Assembly: GCA_013365365.1 (NCBI GenBank)
Contig: JABVXU010000050.1
Span: 1 to 64,000, forward strand
DNA: 64,000 bases
Source of the DNA: Cruorifilaria tuberocauda
Lineage: Eukaryota > Nematoda > Chromadorea > Rhabditida > Onchocercidae
Reading direction: 5' to 3'
Shown: piece after piece, positions 34,391 through 49,500 of the stretch
Position numbering within the stretch: position 1 is the first letter of the stretch
How the letters are laid out: the number at the start of each line of letters is the position of its first letter
Notes under the pieces: generated by a model
Told to the model about the DNA's origin: nothing
Databases searched by the model: none
The model's input: only the letters and a program-made list of their open reading frames with translations
Position numbers and translations under genes: made by a program

Positions 34391-35238
34391 AAGCGAAAAT
34401 AATTTTTGATACTTTCCTTTATAATTAACTTTAAGCTATTCTTAGCTCCAACTGATTCCCGACGTCATTGAAACATTGCTGTGATTGAGTTTTTTTAAGT
34501 CCAAGAGAAGTAAACTTTATGGACTACATAGTTATCTATGCTATCGCTTATTTATGCTATCTATTCATAAATATCTTTGGCATTGGCAAATTGTCTCATA
34601 AGATTTGGAAAAAAAATCATTTTTGTTAACACTTAAAAAATAATGGTAAGATAAAGATTAGAACAAAAATAAGCTGATAATAAAAAATCTAACCTGTGAA
34701 GAATTTCACATCATAGATCATCTCTAAAATTTTATAAAGATTGGAATTTATTGATTTAGTCATGAGAAATTTGTAATTTTAACCTACAATAGATAAAGTT
34801 GATATCATCAAATCATTTGGTGCATTCTTTGAAATTACATATGTATAGAACTGAACAAGCATAATTTGTATAATGGTCAAGAATTAGTGATAGGCGGCAA
34901 CAATTATTGACGATATTCTTGCAACAGTAAGCAAAGTAATATTATATCATGCAATTTAAACATCGAGATCACGTGATCAAGGATTATGATAAACGATTTC
35001 TTTAGCATAGCATCAATTGCACAAAATTACTCTAATTATGCAAATAATTTTATATTACAAAATTGCTTTTTTTGACAGTTATCAGTCTGATAATCATATC
35101 CTTATTATGACATAACTACGAATAGCTGTAATATATGCTGCATTCACCTAAAGAAGTTTCTTCATTTTGTTCAATCTCAATAAATATTTTGCAAATTTTT
35201 TTTAAAAATGAACTGACAAGAGGAAGCAGCTGTTTCAG
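34391..35238. other. Spacer
   Basis: About 850 AT-rich bases with short direct repeats of TTATCTATGCTATC type near 34528-34565. No exon seen. Confidence 0.5.
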
Positions 35239-35342
35239 AATCGATGAATCTGTTGAACCTCCTTGTTTCTGAACACTTTGAAAATGCAATTGTTTGTTGG
35301 CAAGCTCGAGTAGGCATCATTGAAGAGTTTGGCTCATTGTAG
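35239..35342 (+). other. Possible further terminal exon
   Basis: After GCTGTTTCAG (35229-35238) a frame reads SMNLLNLLVSEHFENAIV and on to TAG at 35340. It too would need a phase-1 donor, the same phase as 33259. Short, so chance is not excluded. Confidence 0.2.
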
Positions 35343-37530
35343 TACAAACTGCTACGAGTTTACATTTCTTCCTCACTTTATTCTTCTAACTTTTAAATTG
35401 AAATCATTTAGTATTTTACGGTATTTGGGATAGATATTACTTACCTCAATGATATTACTTCTACCATCTTGTCAACATCATTGAAACTGACAATTCCCGG
35501 ACTAAATTACAATCGATCAATCAGTTGATTGCCTCTTTACTCAGCTTTAGTCTTTCAGTTTGCATAAATTATCTCAGGTATCTGTATGTGTGTTTATATG
35601 TATGTGTGAATCATTAAAGTGACAATCATTACAATTCATTTAAACATAAAATTTTACGATCCAATGAGCGATATTTTCGAAATTAATGAATTCTCTTCAG
35701 TTTATTGTTTTCATGTTTATGTCTCATAGGAAGCAAAAAGAGAAATAGTTTTAAGACAGATTTAGCGTTATTTTTGTTTTGCCATGTCTCGATGAAATGC
35801 TCAAAAGTTCAAGCAAACTTTCAATGAACTTAATTTCAGTTTAAAATGGACTTAAATTTAAAACCAATTTATCGCGTAATTGCATTATTTTGTTATGGAA
35901 AAAAATTCTGATGACTTTTGGCCGCAATCGGGGATTCTCTCAAAATCTTTATACGCATATTTCGAATTTCAAGGGAACTCTGAAATAATTTTAAAAAATT
36001 TTACATTCGGAGGGAACTGAAGACAAAGAGACAGATGATTTTGTTTCACGCCCAGCTCGAGCTACTGATGAATTTTGTACATTATTTGTTTTCGTCAGAA
36101 TAAATTCTGCTAAACATCTGTTCGTCTAAAATCCACTGGCGACCGAGATAAAATTAAAAAATTATTGTATACAGTACAGTACCCTATTAGTAGTAATTTC
36201 TTTTAGGCACAAATGCAAGCTTTAAAATAGTAAAAACTTTTAACATCGTAAAAAATTCTTTCAATCCAGTTATTCGCGGCAAGTAAATTTTGATTAAATA
36301 GTAAGTTTAGTTAATATCTCCTGGAGATGCATTACATTCTGGTCATAAAATTTAAATTTAAATTTGAATTGCTCAATTCTAATAGTTTTACGAGTATGGC
36401 AAAATGCTTGATTTGAGCTCATTTGTTGCACATTTGCACGTTAATGTCGTATTATTTGCAATAACTTTTTGCACAACCTTCACAATCATCTAAAATTGTC
36501 AAATTTTGTGCTAATCTCAAATTCTGAACAAATAATTACATGAAAAACATTGAATGTTTATATTTCTCCGTATTATAAATCAGTAAATCTCCAAAATAAA
36601 AGAATGATGAATGTTTTGGGAAGATTTTATTCGCGGTGAGAAGACAGAATTACAGCACGCCAACTAGGCAATGTTGTTCAACCAGATGTATTTTAATTGA
36701 AAAATATTTGAAAGATTATCGGAAGGAAAATGAATTCTAACTTGATTAGAAACCGATCCAATCAATTTTATTTTAACAGATGAAAAAATTGCTGACCAAA
36801 TTTCACTTTTTCAGTTTAATATCTGTCTTGGAATTTAAAAGAAAAGGGTCTTTTGAAGAAAGTATATGCCTGCGGTATAACGGAATCTGAATCAATAAAT
36901 GGCAAATGATTTTATGAATTTTGTGAGATTTGCACAAGCACGAAAATAGCTCTTTAGAATAAGTCGTTCTTCTTAATTTTTCTCCATTTTAGCTTCACTG
37001 GAAGTATCTTATATATAATATAATTTACTAGAATGAAATTGAATGAAATGAAAAATATAAATTCTGCGACTAGATTCAAAGTTGTACACGTCAGTTTACA
37101 TGCGCTCATGCATGACAATCACTCTGTTCACGGGGAATTTAACTTTTTGAAACAAGTTTACAAATTAATGTTTTTCTTTTTAAAATTTTTTTTAAAACAG
37201 TTATTTGAACCACAATGAACAATTTGCAAAGAATACTCATATTTTGCATTCTTTTTCTTCCTTTAGAGCAAATTTTTTCTTCCTATCAAGTAAATATTTT
37301 GACTGTCACAGTTAGTGCCACTTTTGTCATTTCTTTTTACTTAATTGCATGACATCTGAACTTTTCGTCTCATATGTCACGATAAATAAAAAGAAAATTC
37401 AATGATTTTATGACTTTAACAATATTTATTGATTTCTATACCTTTATTGCTTACTTTAATACATTTTCGTATTGATTTATCCCCTGCCTTTGTTCCGTCC
37501 ATTTCAATATATTCTGTTCTTCACGAAAAT
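35343..37530. other. Gene-poor stretch
   Basis: 2.2 kb, AT-rich. One 44-codon open frame at about 35995-36130 (plus; contains KETDDFVSRPARATDEF) lacks splice support. Nothing recognised. Confidence 0.4.
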
Positions 37531-38735
37531 TCACGGCATACTTACAAAAACAGACTTTTTTACAAATGTAATGAATTCGCCATAAAAATAAATTTGTAAG
37601 AAATTCCTTCCAATTGTCCTTCCACTATTTACAATTTTCCTTTCTTTTTCGATGTTCTGTTGGAGTGACTTCAATTTAGTTTTCTTCAAATACTTACGTC
37701 GTAAGATGAAATTAGAACATTTTTGCATCTTTTTTTCTTGAAGATCTGTTATTTTCATTAGGATAAAATTAGAATATGAAAAAGCATGAGAATTTTAATA
37801 ATTAAAAAGGAAAGAATTGAAAAAAAAAACAATAAAGTAATAATAATTTTTGATTTGAAAAATAACAGAAAGTAAAAGAGCAATAGAAGATAGATTTCAA
37901 TAATACTGAAGATTTCCGCTTATATTTATTTTTATTTTTAACTAAATCTATTTCTAATTATCATATTTCTTTTTAATTTAAAACTACACACGTAGCTTTA
38001 ATCAGTCAAAGTGCAAAAAATATTGTATAAGGATTTAAAAATGTTAACCATATTAGGCCTCACGGAGACAGTAAGTTCCAGTATAGTTATCCTGTATTAT
38101 TTATTTTCCCACTTCATTATGGCTAAAATTCCAAGTTAATATTATGGTTCACCTCAGATAAGCAAGCAACTTCTTTAAGATTTGTCTCATCGAATTCAAA
38201 AAACTGTCTGCAGCTTTTTGCAATTTACTAGGTCTGTTAAGAAGTAGAAATTTTGAAATGGTTAAGATATCAACAATATTTCTATCAAATGTAAAGCATC
38301 GGTCAGTTAACGTATTCTCATTTTCATGCAACATTTCCTTTCTGTCTTTGAACTTTCTACTTTTGATTTCGTAACTTTCTTGTTGCTTTGTAAATTTTAT
38401 GGATTTCAAATTTGAAAGAAAATTTTATTCACCTTGCTATTTGTTCATTATCACTATCACCATTCGGAACTAACTTCACCACTTATGGTTTTCCGATTGA
38501 AAATAAAAGTTCTATTTTCAGTCTGCTAATTTTCATGTATTGGAAATATCGAAAAAAATTCACTTCAGCTTCAGAAAAGATCTTCATTACACTGTTAATC
38601 CAACAAATAATATCATTTAACTGAAACAACAAATACCTTCAGTGACCTTTGCTCCTGCATTGCACAATTTGCCCCCATAGTTTCTATTTCTTGTGTGCGA
38701 AATAACAATAAATTTTCGATTTCATAGTGAATTAA
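37531..38735 (-). pseudogene. Coiled-coil-like gene remnant, minus strand, stop-containing
   Basis: Several minus-strand frames read like one helical, Lys/Glu-rich protein. A piece at 38648-38735 (EIENLLLFRTQEIETMG, ending LK|GTATTT) joins after TTTCAG to LNDIICWINSVMKIFSEAEV, which runs on as KIELLFSIGKP. A TAA then interrupts the frame, which reopens as VVKLVPNGDSDNEQIA. A second block (38150-38400) contains KFKDRKEMLHENENTLTDR and ends at a plausible donor CTGAG|GTGAAC, and a third (37531-37745) contains KTKLKSLQQNIEKERK. The blocks do not join in phase. I read this as a decayed or mis-assembled gene; identity unknown. It could also be AT-rich DNA that by chance encodes Lys/Asn/Ile. Confidence 0.25.
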
Positions 38736-41700
38736 GTTTTAAAAGATTAGAAATAATAGTAGTGATAAGTTTGATTAGTGGCAAATATTAATAGCAAACG
38801 TCCAAAATAGTTTTGAACTCTTCGACTCTTTTCTGCTTTTTCACCTTCAAATATTTTCATTTTTAAAACTATTTTTTCTGATTTATCGCATTGCAATGTT
38901 TACTTTTCTCTTTTTTTAAGCATAAGATGGGATGGAATTTGTTATTTGACACAGACAACAAACTTTCTAACTTGAAAATGCTTCAATGACAATCTATCTC
39001 TTTGGAGCTTTTTCATTTCATTTCAGAGATGGCATCATTCTCGTAATTATCATAATTAATACTAATACTAATAAATTTCATGGTTACCAGTTTGAATTGC
39101 AAAGAATAATTTATAGCAAGCTTTGTTAGCATTTTGCATTATTTCTGAATGTAATCTTTCGAATGCTTTTATAAAATTTATAGCATTATAGAGTTATTAT
39201 GATTGCAGGAATTAAAAAGTAATGCCTCAATTTTCCCTTTAAATCTGAAATGAGAGATTTTACCAACATTTTCTAGCACTTCTTCCTTCTCTTACTTCAG
39301 TTCCTTCCTTTGTCATCAACTTTTTCCAAGCATTAATTTCCACCTAATTCAGAAACTTTCGAATGCTATCGACTGAGGAGAAAAGAAAATAATTATATTT
39401 AAGTGAAAAATATTTCTGATCGCAACGGCTAATGGATTTATGCCAGTGAGGACTGAAATGGAATGAAGGGAGAAGTGAAAATACTAATGTTTTATCCTTC
39501 AGGACCTATCTTTGCCTAATTTTATGCTGATATGCTCATTGTTAATGCAAATCTTTGCGTTTCTCATCATAATCGTTGATCTCTTTCAAATGGATTCTGA
39601 GATTTCTGAAAAAAACTTTCATTTTTTCACTTAGTTTCTATATTGCATTCTTTTTTTTGTCATCTCTGGAATTAAAAATTGTAGGCGGATTTCATGTTTA
39701 CCACCAATGTCATATTTATCTTTCCATTCATAGACTTAAACCTAAAAGCTTTCAACCTTCCTTGCCAACTCATCAATATTTTAGAAATAATTGTGTGAAA
39801 AATAAATCGATTGATTCAATCGAAGTATGTCTTTCATTGAAAATTTAATCATCGTTTTCGGAGTTTAATCATTAATTTTATTAATTTCCTACTTTTTTGA
39901 TCATAATTGTTGATTCGGTCTAATATTTCCAATTTTATTTTATTTGGAAGTTTTTTCTTTAGCAAATCTTCTTTGTCTTTCTTGAAGTACATGGATTAAA
40001 TATTCTTGGCCATCATTTTCCTCTACATTCTTTATTCTTTTTCCACTTTATTATCTCTGAATTTTTAACAGTATTTCCAAATGTGTTGTTTAAGCAGAAA
40101 ATTGTATTTTGCAGGTAAAAAAAGCATCTGTGGTCGTTTCAAATTTCTTCCAGTCACTGCTCGTATCCAAGTCTGTTTTACAGGTTAATAACTTATTTCA
40201 TGTTTTTCCATCAATTATTTCCCATCAAAAATTTAGCGTTCAAAACTCTTAAACATTCTTTGCATGGAACAAGTCGCAATTCTGTGAAAGATAAGAAGCT
40301 CAGTTTTTTTATTGAAATGACTTAAAATTTGGCAACCGTGATTTTGTAAGTTTTTGTAAGAAAATAACTTTCTTACTGCTTTCTCATTTCCTGAGAAATA
40401 ATTCTGAAAAAATTTGAGATCATTTGAAAATCATTCAAAAGTTTACTTAAACCTATTTCTTTCGCTTTTTTGTTTTTAAATTTGCAAAAATTTTTTCACC
40501 CGTATCTTTCAACATTGTTTTCATAATTTTCAAAATTTTCAGCTTTGATGATTTGCTGAAAAGAAAACAAAACTTGAAAAATGTTCTTTTATATATTTTT
40601 ATATACCACACACGTTGCAGACTACATATCGTTGACTTTTAGATTTGTAGACTTACTTTTAAAAAGCAACAAATGAAGTTGACCATTACTCTGAAATTCT
40701 TTTTAAAAGTAAAAGATAGTTCAATCCTTCTCTTCCTGATCCGTCTACAACTGGTCTTTAATTGCTTTTTTGCTATAAAGTGATGAAGATTACCTAGATG
40801 ACAGGCCGCACAGTGCCACAATGTATTGAATCAAATCATTCCATTTGGTTGATCATTTCTTCTTTTCATTTAAATTTGAAATTTTGTTAAAACAATATTT
40901 TCATGGTCTATCAATGCTGCAAACTGTGTTTAATACTTTTCAAAACATTTTTTTCTGCAAATAACTGTCATCGATTATGCTTTATGGGGATGAATAATAA
41001 ATTGATATGTCTTTGATACAATTTTTAAGATAGACATTATAATGAAAATTGGTGGGAATATATAACGTATAATAGTAGTTACCTAAGTAATATATAATAG
41101 TAATTACATTATCAGATGTTATATTTCTTTGATGATGGAATTTCTCATGGTTTTTTTCTCTCAGAATTTTTGAATTCCTTAAATAACCAGAGTCTTCTTA
41201 AATTTTACATGCTATGAGTTGCTTCAGGGGGAATTAAATGAAATAACTCAAATGAAGCATTACCACGTGTCGCAGGCAAAAGGAATGTGTAATAGAAATA
41301 AAATAAATAAAACAGAGCGAAATAAATCAAAATAATGAAACAACTCTGGAGTGGGTTAAAATAATCCAAATAATTAAATAGAAAATTCATCATCAGTTGG
41401 TTGCTTCCTACCTATTAGCAAAATATAAACAAATTATTGATCTATTGATTTGATTTCATTACATTTAATTTTACCGGATTTATTTTGGTTTTCAATTAGG
41501 TCTCCCATCTGTGTCATTGCTAATTATTCTTGTCTCATGTAGTTTGGTTCAATTCCTCTTATTTCTAGTATTTATGCAGAAAGAAAGTATGAATCACTTT
41601 TCTGTCCTATTTCAATCTTATTAAACACAAGTAATTCTGCTTATCTTAAAGCTAATACTCACATTTTGTTTTGCACCACTATTATAATCTTTAAGAATAA

Positions 41701-43537
41701 AAACTGAGATTGAAAAGAAATTCGGTATAGAAATCGGTGATAAGAATTTCAATCTCGTTAACTGAGACCATTGTGGCAATTCCATTTTCCGAATTTAGCT
41801 GCAAAATAGGCTTAAGTTATATGTTTTCGGAATGGAAAGAAATATATAAATGTTAAAGGAAAAAAAATCAGTGATAAAATATATTTTTAACAGTTGTATA
41901 GAGATTTCGAAAAACTGTACTTAATGAGGCTGCTGTCATCGATAACACTGCTTGACTTTGGCCTTTAACAGAATAGATGTAGCGCAAGACCTTAGATACT
42001 TTATCCTCTTTAGATTTTGTTATCTGACTAAGCTTAACATATCTAATAATTCATTGAAAAATATACCGAAAAAAACCTTCTTTTTAACGATCATACAAAG
42101 AATAATCTCCTGAATTTGTTTGCCTTTCCTAAAAACAAATCAAGACTATCTCTTGCTTTTTTTCTAGCTAATGCTAGCTTCAGTTTATTAGTCCAACCTT
42201 TTTGTAGTGAATAATAAGCTATAAATTGACAAAGTTATTTGAATTATTTCATTCGCATCATTCCTTAATTTAATTCACTTCGAGGGCCTTTACACTACCT
42301 TGGTCTTAACTTCTCAGAGCACTATATGCTACTGTTGTTTATTGATTTGCTTTCTAACAAGCTTTACACATTTATTCATTCGTTCGTTACCGCCTGGCTT
42401 GTTCCATTCTACCCCATACCATCAACTAACCACCAGTTTTATCGCTTCTTATTGTTTTCTCAAAGCTTATCTCTCAGTGAGTGCATTGTTTAGGGAACTG
42501 CTCAGTCCTTTAATCTTGCTCCTCAAATTACTTCGAATAATTTTTTATGACCTTTGCTAAGGATTTTTTAATTGTTTTATAGCCACAAGTGCTACTATAA
42601 TCATTTAATAAACAATCAATTATTGTAATCGTAAAAAAGGGAGTTACATGATGGAACTGAAATTATCCTTGAATAGAACAGACACAAATATTTTGATGTT
42701 AAAAATTAGGAATGATTGAAATGTCACGTAGCATTCGTTTGTTCTTTTCCTCCCTTTAGGCATAATTAAATTAGATTTATCTATGCTAATAAATAAACTT
42801 TGTTGAAGAAAATGAAGAATTATAGCAATGATTGTTGTGGATTGGTATTAAAAATGCCATAAAAATTAGCTACCAAGTGTTTCAGTAAATGAAAAAATTG
42901 AAAAACAATCTTGTCGTTTGATTTTTATTTGGAATGAAAAAGAAAAGCTGATAAGAGTAGACAGCTTAAGTCATCTTTCTTTATGATTGAAGCTTTCTGT
43001 AAGCAAAGGCATTTTTGAAAAAACTAATGGCAATTTCATACGATAAAGCAAAGGAGCAAATATCGATGTGATGTGTATGCATGTGAAGAAGCTTTGCATT
43101 TTTCTTGTTTCCGAATTTTTATTGCTTATTTTATGAATGGAAAAGGGATGAACGAGAATATCTTCAAAGAATTTAGTTTTCAGTCTCCACGCAAACGTTT
43201 ATTAATCTGTGAGAAGAGAGAAATGGTTGTAATAATAATTCAATCTTCTGTGTAATAACTGATGGCATTGAAATGTTTCTGAAAATTTGAAAATGGAAGA
43301 AAAAAATTTCAAACTGGCAAATATGTTGGAGAATCTCTGTGAAAAAAACAAAAAGAAATAAAAAATTTCTCTGAAGTATCGCAAGCTTCTTCCACTTGTA
43401 TTATAACTATTAATATTTGCTTATCCCAATTCTTGCCAGCTTAGTTGTTCACTGATCTATCAATTTCATCACTATTACTAATTTTAATTATTGTGCTAAT
43501 TTCTGTCCTCACAATAAACTTCCCTCTTATTTGCTCG
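38736..43537. other. Long AT-rich gene-free stretch
   Basis: 4.8 kb with T-rich runs on the plus strand and no exon that I can support on either strand. It contains the upstream region of the CaaX-protein gene. Confidence 0.5.
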
Positions 43538-43540
43538 CAG
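43531..43540 (+). promoter_or_regulatory. Candidate splice acceptor before the CaaX gene start
   Basis: TTGCTCGCAG ends 46 bases before the ATG at 43587 and could be a spliced-leader or 5'-UTR acceptor. Confidence 0.3.
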
Positions 43541-43586
43541 TTGAAATTTGTTAAATTCTTTTGCTAAGCGACTATACTACTTCTGA

Positions 43587-46500
43587 ATGGCTGCTGATAA
43601 TCGGGCAGCATCACATGTAATCACTCAACTTACACCAGCAAATTTAACCGAGCCGCGGATGGCCAATCATAAAAGGTTAGCCCGTATCTTTTTTGCTATT
43701 TGTAGTGCCTTAGGAATCTTTAATTTTGCCAAAATATTTTTAAAACTTCCAAAGCTACAGCTAAAGAAAAAGAAATTTTGAATTCTCAAACTGAAAGTTT
43801 TGTTTAATCAAATTAATATCTGGTACATATGAATGGTGAAAGTTATAAGGAATTATGCTAATTTGATAAAGTTAATTAAATAATTAAACGTAATGAGAAA
43901 GATGTTTGCTGCTTGGACATCCGAAATAAATTGTGACTTTAACTTACGCAAACAGATTGCTTGGTGATGATCTCGAATAAAGTTGTATGATGAAAATTTT
44001 AATTAGCAAAACTTGCCAATTTGCCTTCCTTTTGGTACGTAGGTCAGAAGATAAAGGAGTGAAACTCCTAGAATAAAACTGTATTTTGAAACTTTTTTGA
44101 GACTATATTTAAAAAATTTCGCCTGCTTACTGTAAAAATGATGTGCTGTTGAGAACTGTGACGATCGACCTTCTAAAGAAGGAATATTGTTACTACTAAC
44201 TACATCAATATTTTTAATTGATAATTGATTTCCTCTCCACAACTCAATCGAATCATTCATTGAATGTATGATCGATACATGAAATGGTGATAGTGTATGA
44301 CCTATCTGAGGGATGTCCTTAGATGACCCTTTCTGTCCTCCTTTTCCCTCAATCTATTTACTCCATCCATTCTCTCTCCCATTCTCTCTTATGCTCAATC
44401 TTCTGCAACTTTCCACTCTCATTTTTAAAAGCATGTTCTTGGCCTTTCAAAAATGGAATATTGCATTTCATTTATAATTTACCTAAGGTTATTTTATTGT
44501 GCTACCTAATCGTTGAGTATCAAATATTCTCTTTCCGTCATCCTCTCTTATCTGTCATTTCAAACGTAATGAACATTTATTGTCCTTACTAATTCAATTT
44601 CAATTTTTTCCATTCTTCTCACTGAATACATATATATATATTAAACATACCGATTGACAACCATTCGAACAGGTGGTTGGAATGAGGTCTGAATAAATGG
44701 ACGAATTTCAAAACAAGGCGATTGATATGGGATGAAACGGGCATAAACGCGAATATATATATATAAATATAAATATAGTGATAAGCATAAACAACTAATT
44801 AGTACTCATTCATTATCGTTGTCTCTTTAATTAATAATTAAACAAATAGTACGTAATGAACTTAGATTACACATATGAGCACTCATTGTAAACAGATATG
44901 TTTGTATAAATTATGTCAATTGAATCTGTTTATCGATTCTTACAAAAACTGTTTTATTCTGTTGAGAATGAAATTTGAAAAGAAAAAGGAGTTCAAAAAA
45001 TTAAGGAATGGCTTTGTAACAACCACTTCATTTGTCTACAAGCAATTAATTAACGTCGTAATAGAATATGCTAACTTTTATTCTATCGCATATATTCTCG
45101 CTCCATTAAATTTGATTCCGCCGTTAGTTTTTAAATATTTCAAGTTAATACAAAAATGGTGGAGATAGTTTCAATCTCGGATAACCTTACAACACTTGTT
45201 TATTTTGACAGTTCACTGGTGAATTTTGTGATTTCAGTTCCATAATAGAATTATATTTCATGTGAGTGCTGCTTTTTTCAAAGACTTCTCAAATGGAAAC
45301 GTTTTTTGCACTTGATCGGTATGAATTGTGACAATGTCATATTTATTGACGGTAGCACTACGTCAAACATGACATGAAATTCCTGAATGAAACGGTAACT
45401 TTTAGGAATCATAACTTCTCTGCTGTTAATCAATTAAAAAATCAACAATGTAGCATAACAGAGTTAAAAGTACATCTGACATAAATACATAGACATAGCA
45501 CATACGCACATTGTACCACTTCAGCAAAAATTCGTAGTGATTGGCAAATCCTGTTTAATATATTTTTGATCTAGTAAAAGAAGTGTTATAAAGAGGGGGT
45601 GAATATCAAAGAGTTTAATAGCCTTAAGGTAAATTTAAATGTAGTAAACATAATGAAACAGATCCAAAACGATAAAACTGAAAAATTCTTTTTTTCTTCC
45701 CATCAGATTTATCCATTCATTAAACTAATTGTTTTTAGAATACTTTGATAGTTTTGATTACTTTCAGTATCTCTCATCATTTTGGCTTCACCAAATTAAG
45801 TTCAATTGAATAGTTTGTAAGAATGCTTCCTATTTCCACTTTCGAATTTCCCATTGCATATTTCTTGCAAAAGCAAAAACACTTAGTGGCTCGAATTGCT
45901 GAAGGAAAAATTCATTGGAACATTCTCATGGAATAAAATCGTTGCATTTATTTTCTTTTAGAAGTAAATAACTTTATTCCGTTCATGACTTTTTCTTATT
46001 CATGAAATTCAATTATTATTCAAGTTGAGAATTAATGATAGCAAAAAATGAGAATATCTACTGACTAACTCTTTAACTTATGACTATTTCTGGAAATTAC
46101 CTCAGTTTTCTCCACCACTTTTTAATGATATAATTTTGTAAAATAAAAATTCAAGTTCTCCCATAATTTTCTGAACTTTTAATTGATATGAGCTGCCAAA
46201 TTGTTTTGCTAACATTCCTATTTCTAAAATACAAAGCATCACTTTCAAATCAATCGATAAGATTTTTTACGAAATTGTTTATCATGATACTAAGTGCCTA
46301 TGTCACCATATCGGATGACGTACGAATTGTTCTATCCAATCGCTTTTTTTGTTCGCGAAAGAATCGCAAATATTTCATCATCAAAATTCCTGTCCTGGTT
46401 GATAAGCTCACTAATTATTATAAATTACTTTCAAAACACATTACTCAATCACTTTTTATTGACTCAAAAATTGGGATGCGAATAAATATCGATTTAAACT

Positions 46501-49500
46501 TTTATAAATTTTCAACTATATCATCAGCGTATGATATCAGTTATAAACTATTTTATTAGCTCGAGCAAGTTTCTTAATCAGTTTTTATCATATTATTTTA
46601 GTTGCAAAAATCGTACTCTTTTCAAAAGTCAAAATAATCTCAGATATTTACATCAAATTTTAATTTTGATTGATTCTTTGAATCATTTCATTTACAAATT
46701 TATTAAGTCATTACCGTTGTCATGTTTATTTTTGAAATATTTGCTTGCACATCCTTATAATTACAAAAATATTCCCATCAACTGTATACGTGCAAAATAT
46801 CTGTAACACATTTTTCAACTCATTCAACTTTTTCGCATTTTTGGAATTTTAAATTTCGAAAGAGGAAAATATATTTCTTTATTTCTGCGCAATTAGTTAG
46901 GTAGGAGAAATAAATCTGTGAACTGTATCATTATTAAAAAGAATGGTTATTGGTCCTAACCCATTTGTATGCAATGATCATTTCAAGAAAGAAAATGACC
47001 ACTGTCAGTAAATGGATTATTTCCTTTCCTTCTCTCTTCAGAGTATCGGAGATAGCCTAGAAGGGTTCATTCCCTTATTTGTCCATTGGTTGCTCCATCT
47101 GAGGTTGATTATGTTATCGACGAAGCCTAGAAGATTGCCAGCTGTCTGTGTAATGCATACATTTAGTCTGCATAAAATTATCTTAGTGCAAATGTTCCCA
47201 TTAATCAAAAGTTCAGCTAGAAGTACTCCTCATATTTAACCGCTCGCATCCAGAGATTCTTCCTATCTTACTTCAACTATATACCATTCTCATTTCTGGA
47301 TTGCATGCAGTCAGTTATGAAATCCCTAAAATTTCATCAATTATGACTGATGACTGAATTTTCATTTTTCCCGATTTTCTCTGTGAAATTCTCACTCCAT
47401 AATGACAACTGCAGTAGCTGAAAATTAAACTGAAATGGTGTATATGTGTGTGTATGTGTGTATGTGTGTGTGTGTGTGTCTATCTGCTTGGTGCCCCCTA
47501 AAAATTTGCTATTGCTACTGCTACTCGTCAATAGATAGCCTAGCTTAGATGGCTTAATAGATTAAATTTGAAAGGAGGATAGATTGATTGAGGGGCTATT
47601 CTTTAGCAGGAGGATATACATGTATTGGATATATTTCGTGATATTGAAGGGTGATCAGTTGGTCAATCACTCTATTCTATCGTCCATTGACAGGGACTCT
47701 TATCGTTCAGAATTATTTTTACTCTTAGTATTGCTCTTAATACGATTGTTTTAATCAGTGACCGAAGTAAAGACACACTGAAATAAAACTTTTGTTGATT
47801 TCTCATTTAATCAAAATGATTGGAGTATAATTTTAGACAGCTATCTGATGTTCAGTATTAACTATCACCTTGATAATGATAGACCGCTTGTCAAAGGAAT
47901 AAAATATTTGATAATTTTATAAATACAGTATATCGGCAGAAAAGGAATCGCTCAATTTTAGGCTTTCGTCACCTTTACTGAATGCGTTGATTGATTGACA
48001 AGGCAAGAAATACTCATTCCTTTCGTTTCACTCTTATTTCTACTCTTTCTTTTCCAAATATGAAAAAGTGAACTGTTGGAAAGAAAAGGGAAATCGTCAA
48101 ATTTTACTTTTCATTCTTTTCTAAACAGTTCCCATCTAATATTTACAGTTTTCTTGGAATTTTTCATCTATTTTAATCTGTGCTTCTTTTCTTCAACTAA
48201 TTACTGAGAATGGGTGGTTGGATTAATCAGCAAGTACTGAAAAACTTTTTCGAAACTTTTTGCTCATATCCGCTGTCATTTGCATAACTGTGATTAGTTA
48301 GATGTTTAAAAAATAAAAAGATTAAATTCAAAAATAGATGTAATGTAAATGATATCAGAAAGAAAGTACAAGTTATAATGCAATCATATCACTGAAGTTA
48401 TTATAGTATTATTGTCACTCATTTATATTTTAATTAATACACAAATTAACATACCACTTATATTTATGTTGTGATTTGACGTCACACAAACATTCAATCA
48501 TAGCAGCCATTGATTGATTGGAAAGTTCGGAGATTAGAAAACTTCATACAGTGTTAGGCTGTTTTAGGCAACGATTAGTTCTTAGCATCTCATAAGCACA
48601 ATATGCCAAGACTATTTAACGAGTCGAGTCGACGTGATTTCTATTAGATAGAAGCTTGTGCTATTAACAATCAGAAATTGAATTTTTTATTTTTAAAAAT
48701 CGGAATTAAAAAAGAAAATGAATGAGAATTCATTTTTCGTAACTGATAGCATTAAAGGAATTTTCGGGAGGAACTTTTTTATCCAGAATTTTTGAAATTA
48801 ATTAATTATTCTATCGATTGGTCTATTATTTATTCAGAGTTTTTAACTTCATTCAAAGACAAAATCTAAAAAATGAATATTTATATCAGTTTCTCTCCGA
48901 AACAAAATGATTATTTTAATTACTTCTAACAGTCAATGAATTAAGTTATAATTCGTAAGACGTTTATTTCAATCCGTCCGGTTCATCTCTGTCATCTACT
49001 TCTTTCACATTTCTTTGATGTATTATTTTATTGCTGTGTTAATGAGAGCTAGAAATCTAATTCTGCAAGTAATTTCACTCATACCAGATTCCTGAAATGT
49101 TTTCAAAATCCAGAAATTTTTGGACTTTAAAATGGGCGACAAACAATTATCTGTTACCTTTAATCTTGAAAATTAACTGAAATATGATATTTTAATGGCA
49201 GCTTTACTATTCCAATTTTATTGATTAATATTCTTAATTTCACTTCTCTTCAATTAACCTTTTTTCTTGCCGAAGATGGGAAGAGAAAAGATACATTTCC
49301 TATCTGTTTCTTTGATCAAACTGTTTAAGAAATTCAGTTAAAAGAAGAAAGGAAGAGAAAGAAAATAGAAATACTTACTAGACAAAGCATTCCAGGAATA
49401 GTGCAAATGACATCACCGTGACAACGACATTCAGAACTGTCTGATAAATAATTTTCCACTCCTCAATCCATCTTCTGCACCAGCAATCGTAAACAACTTT

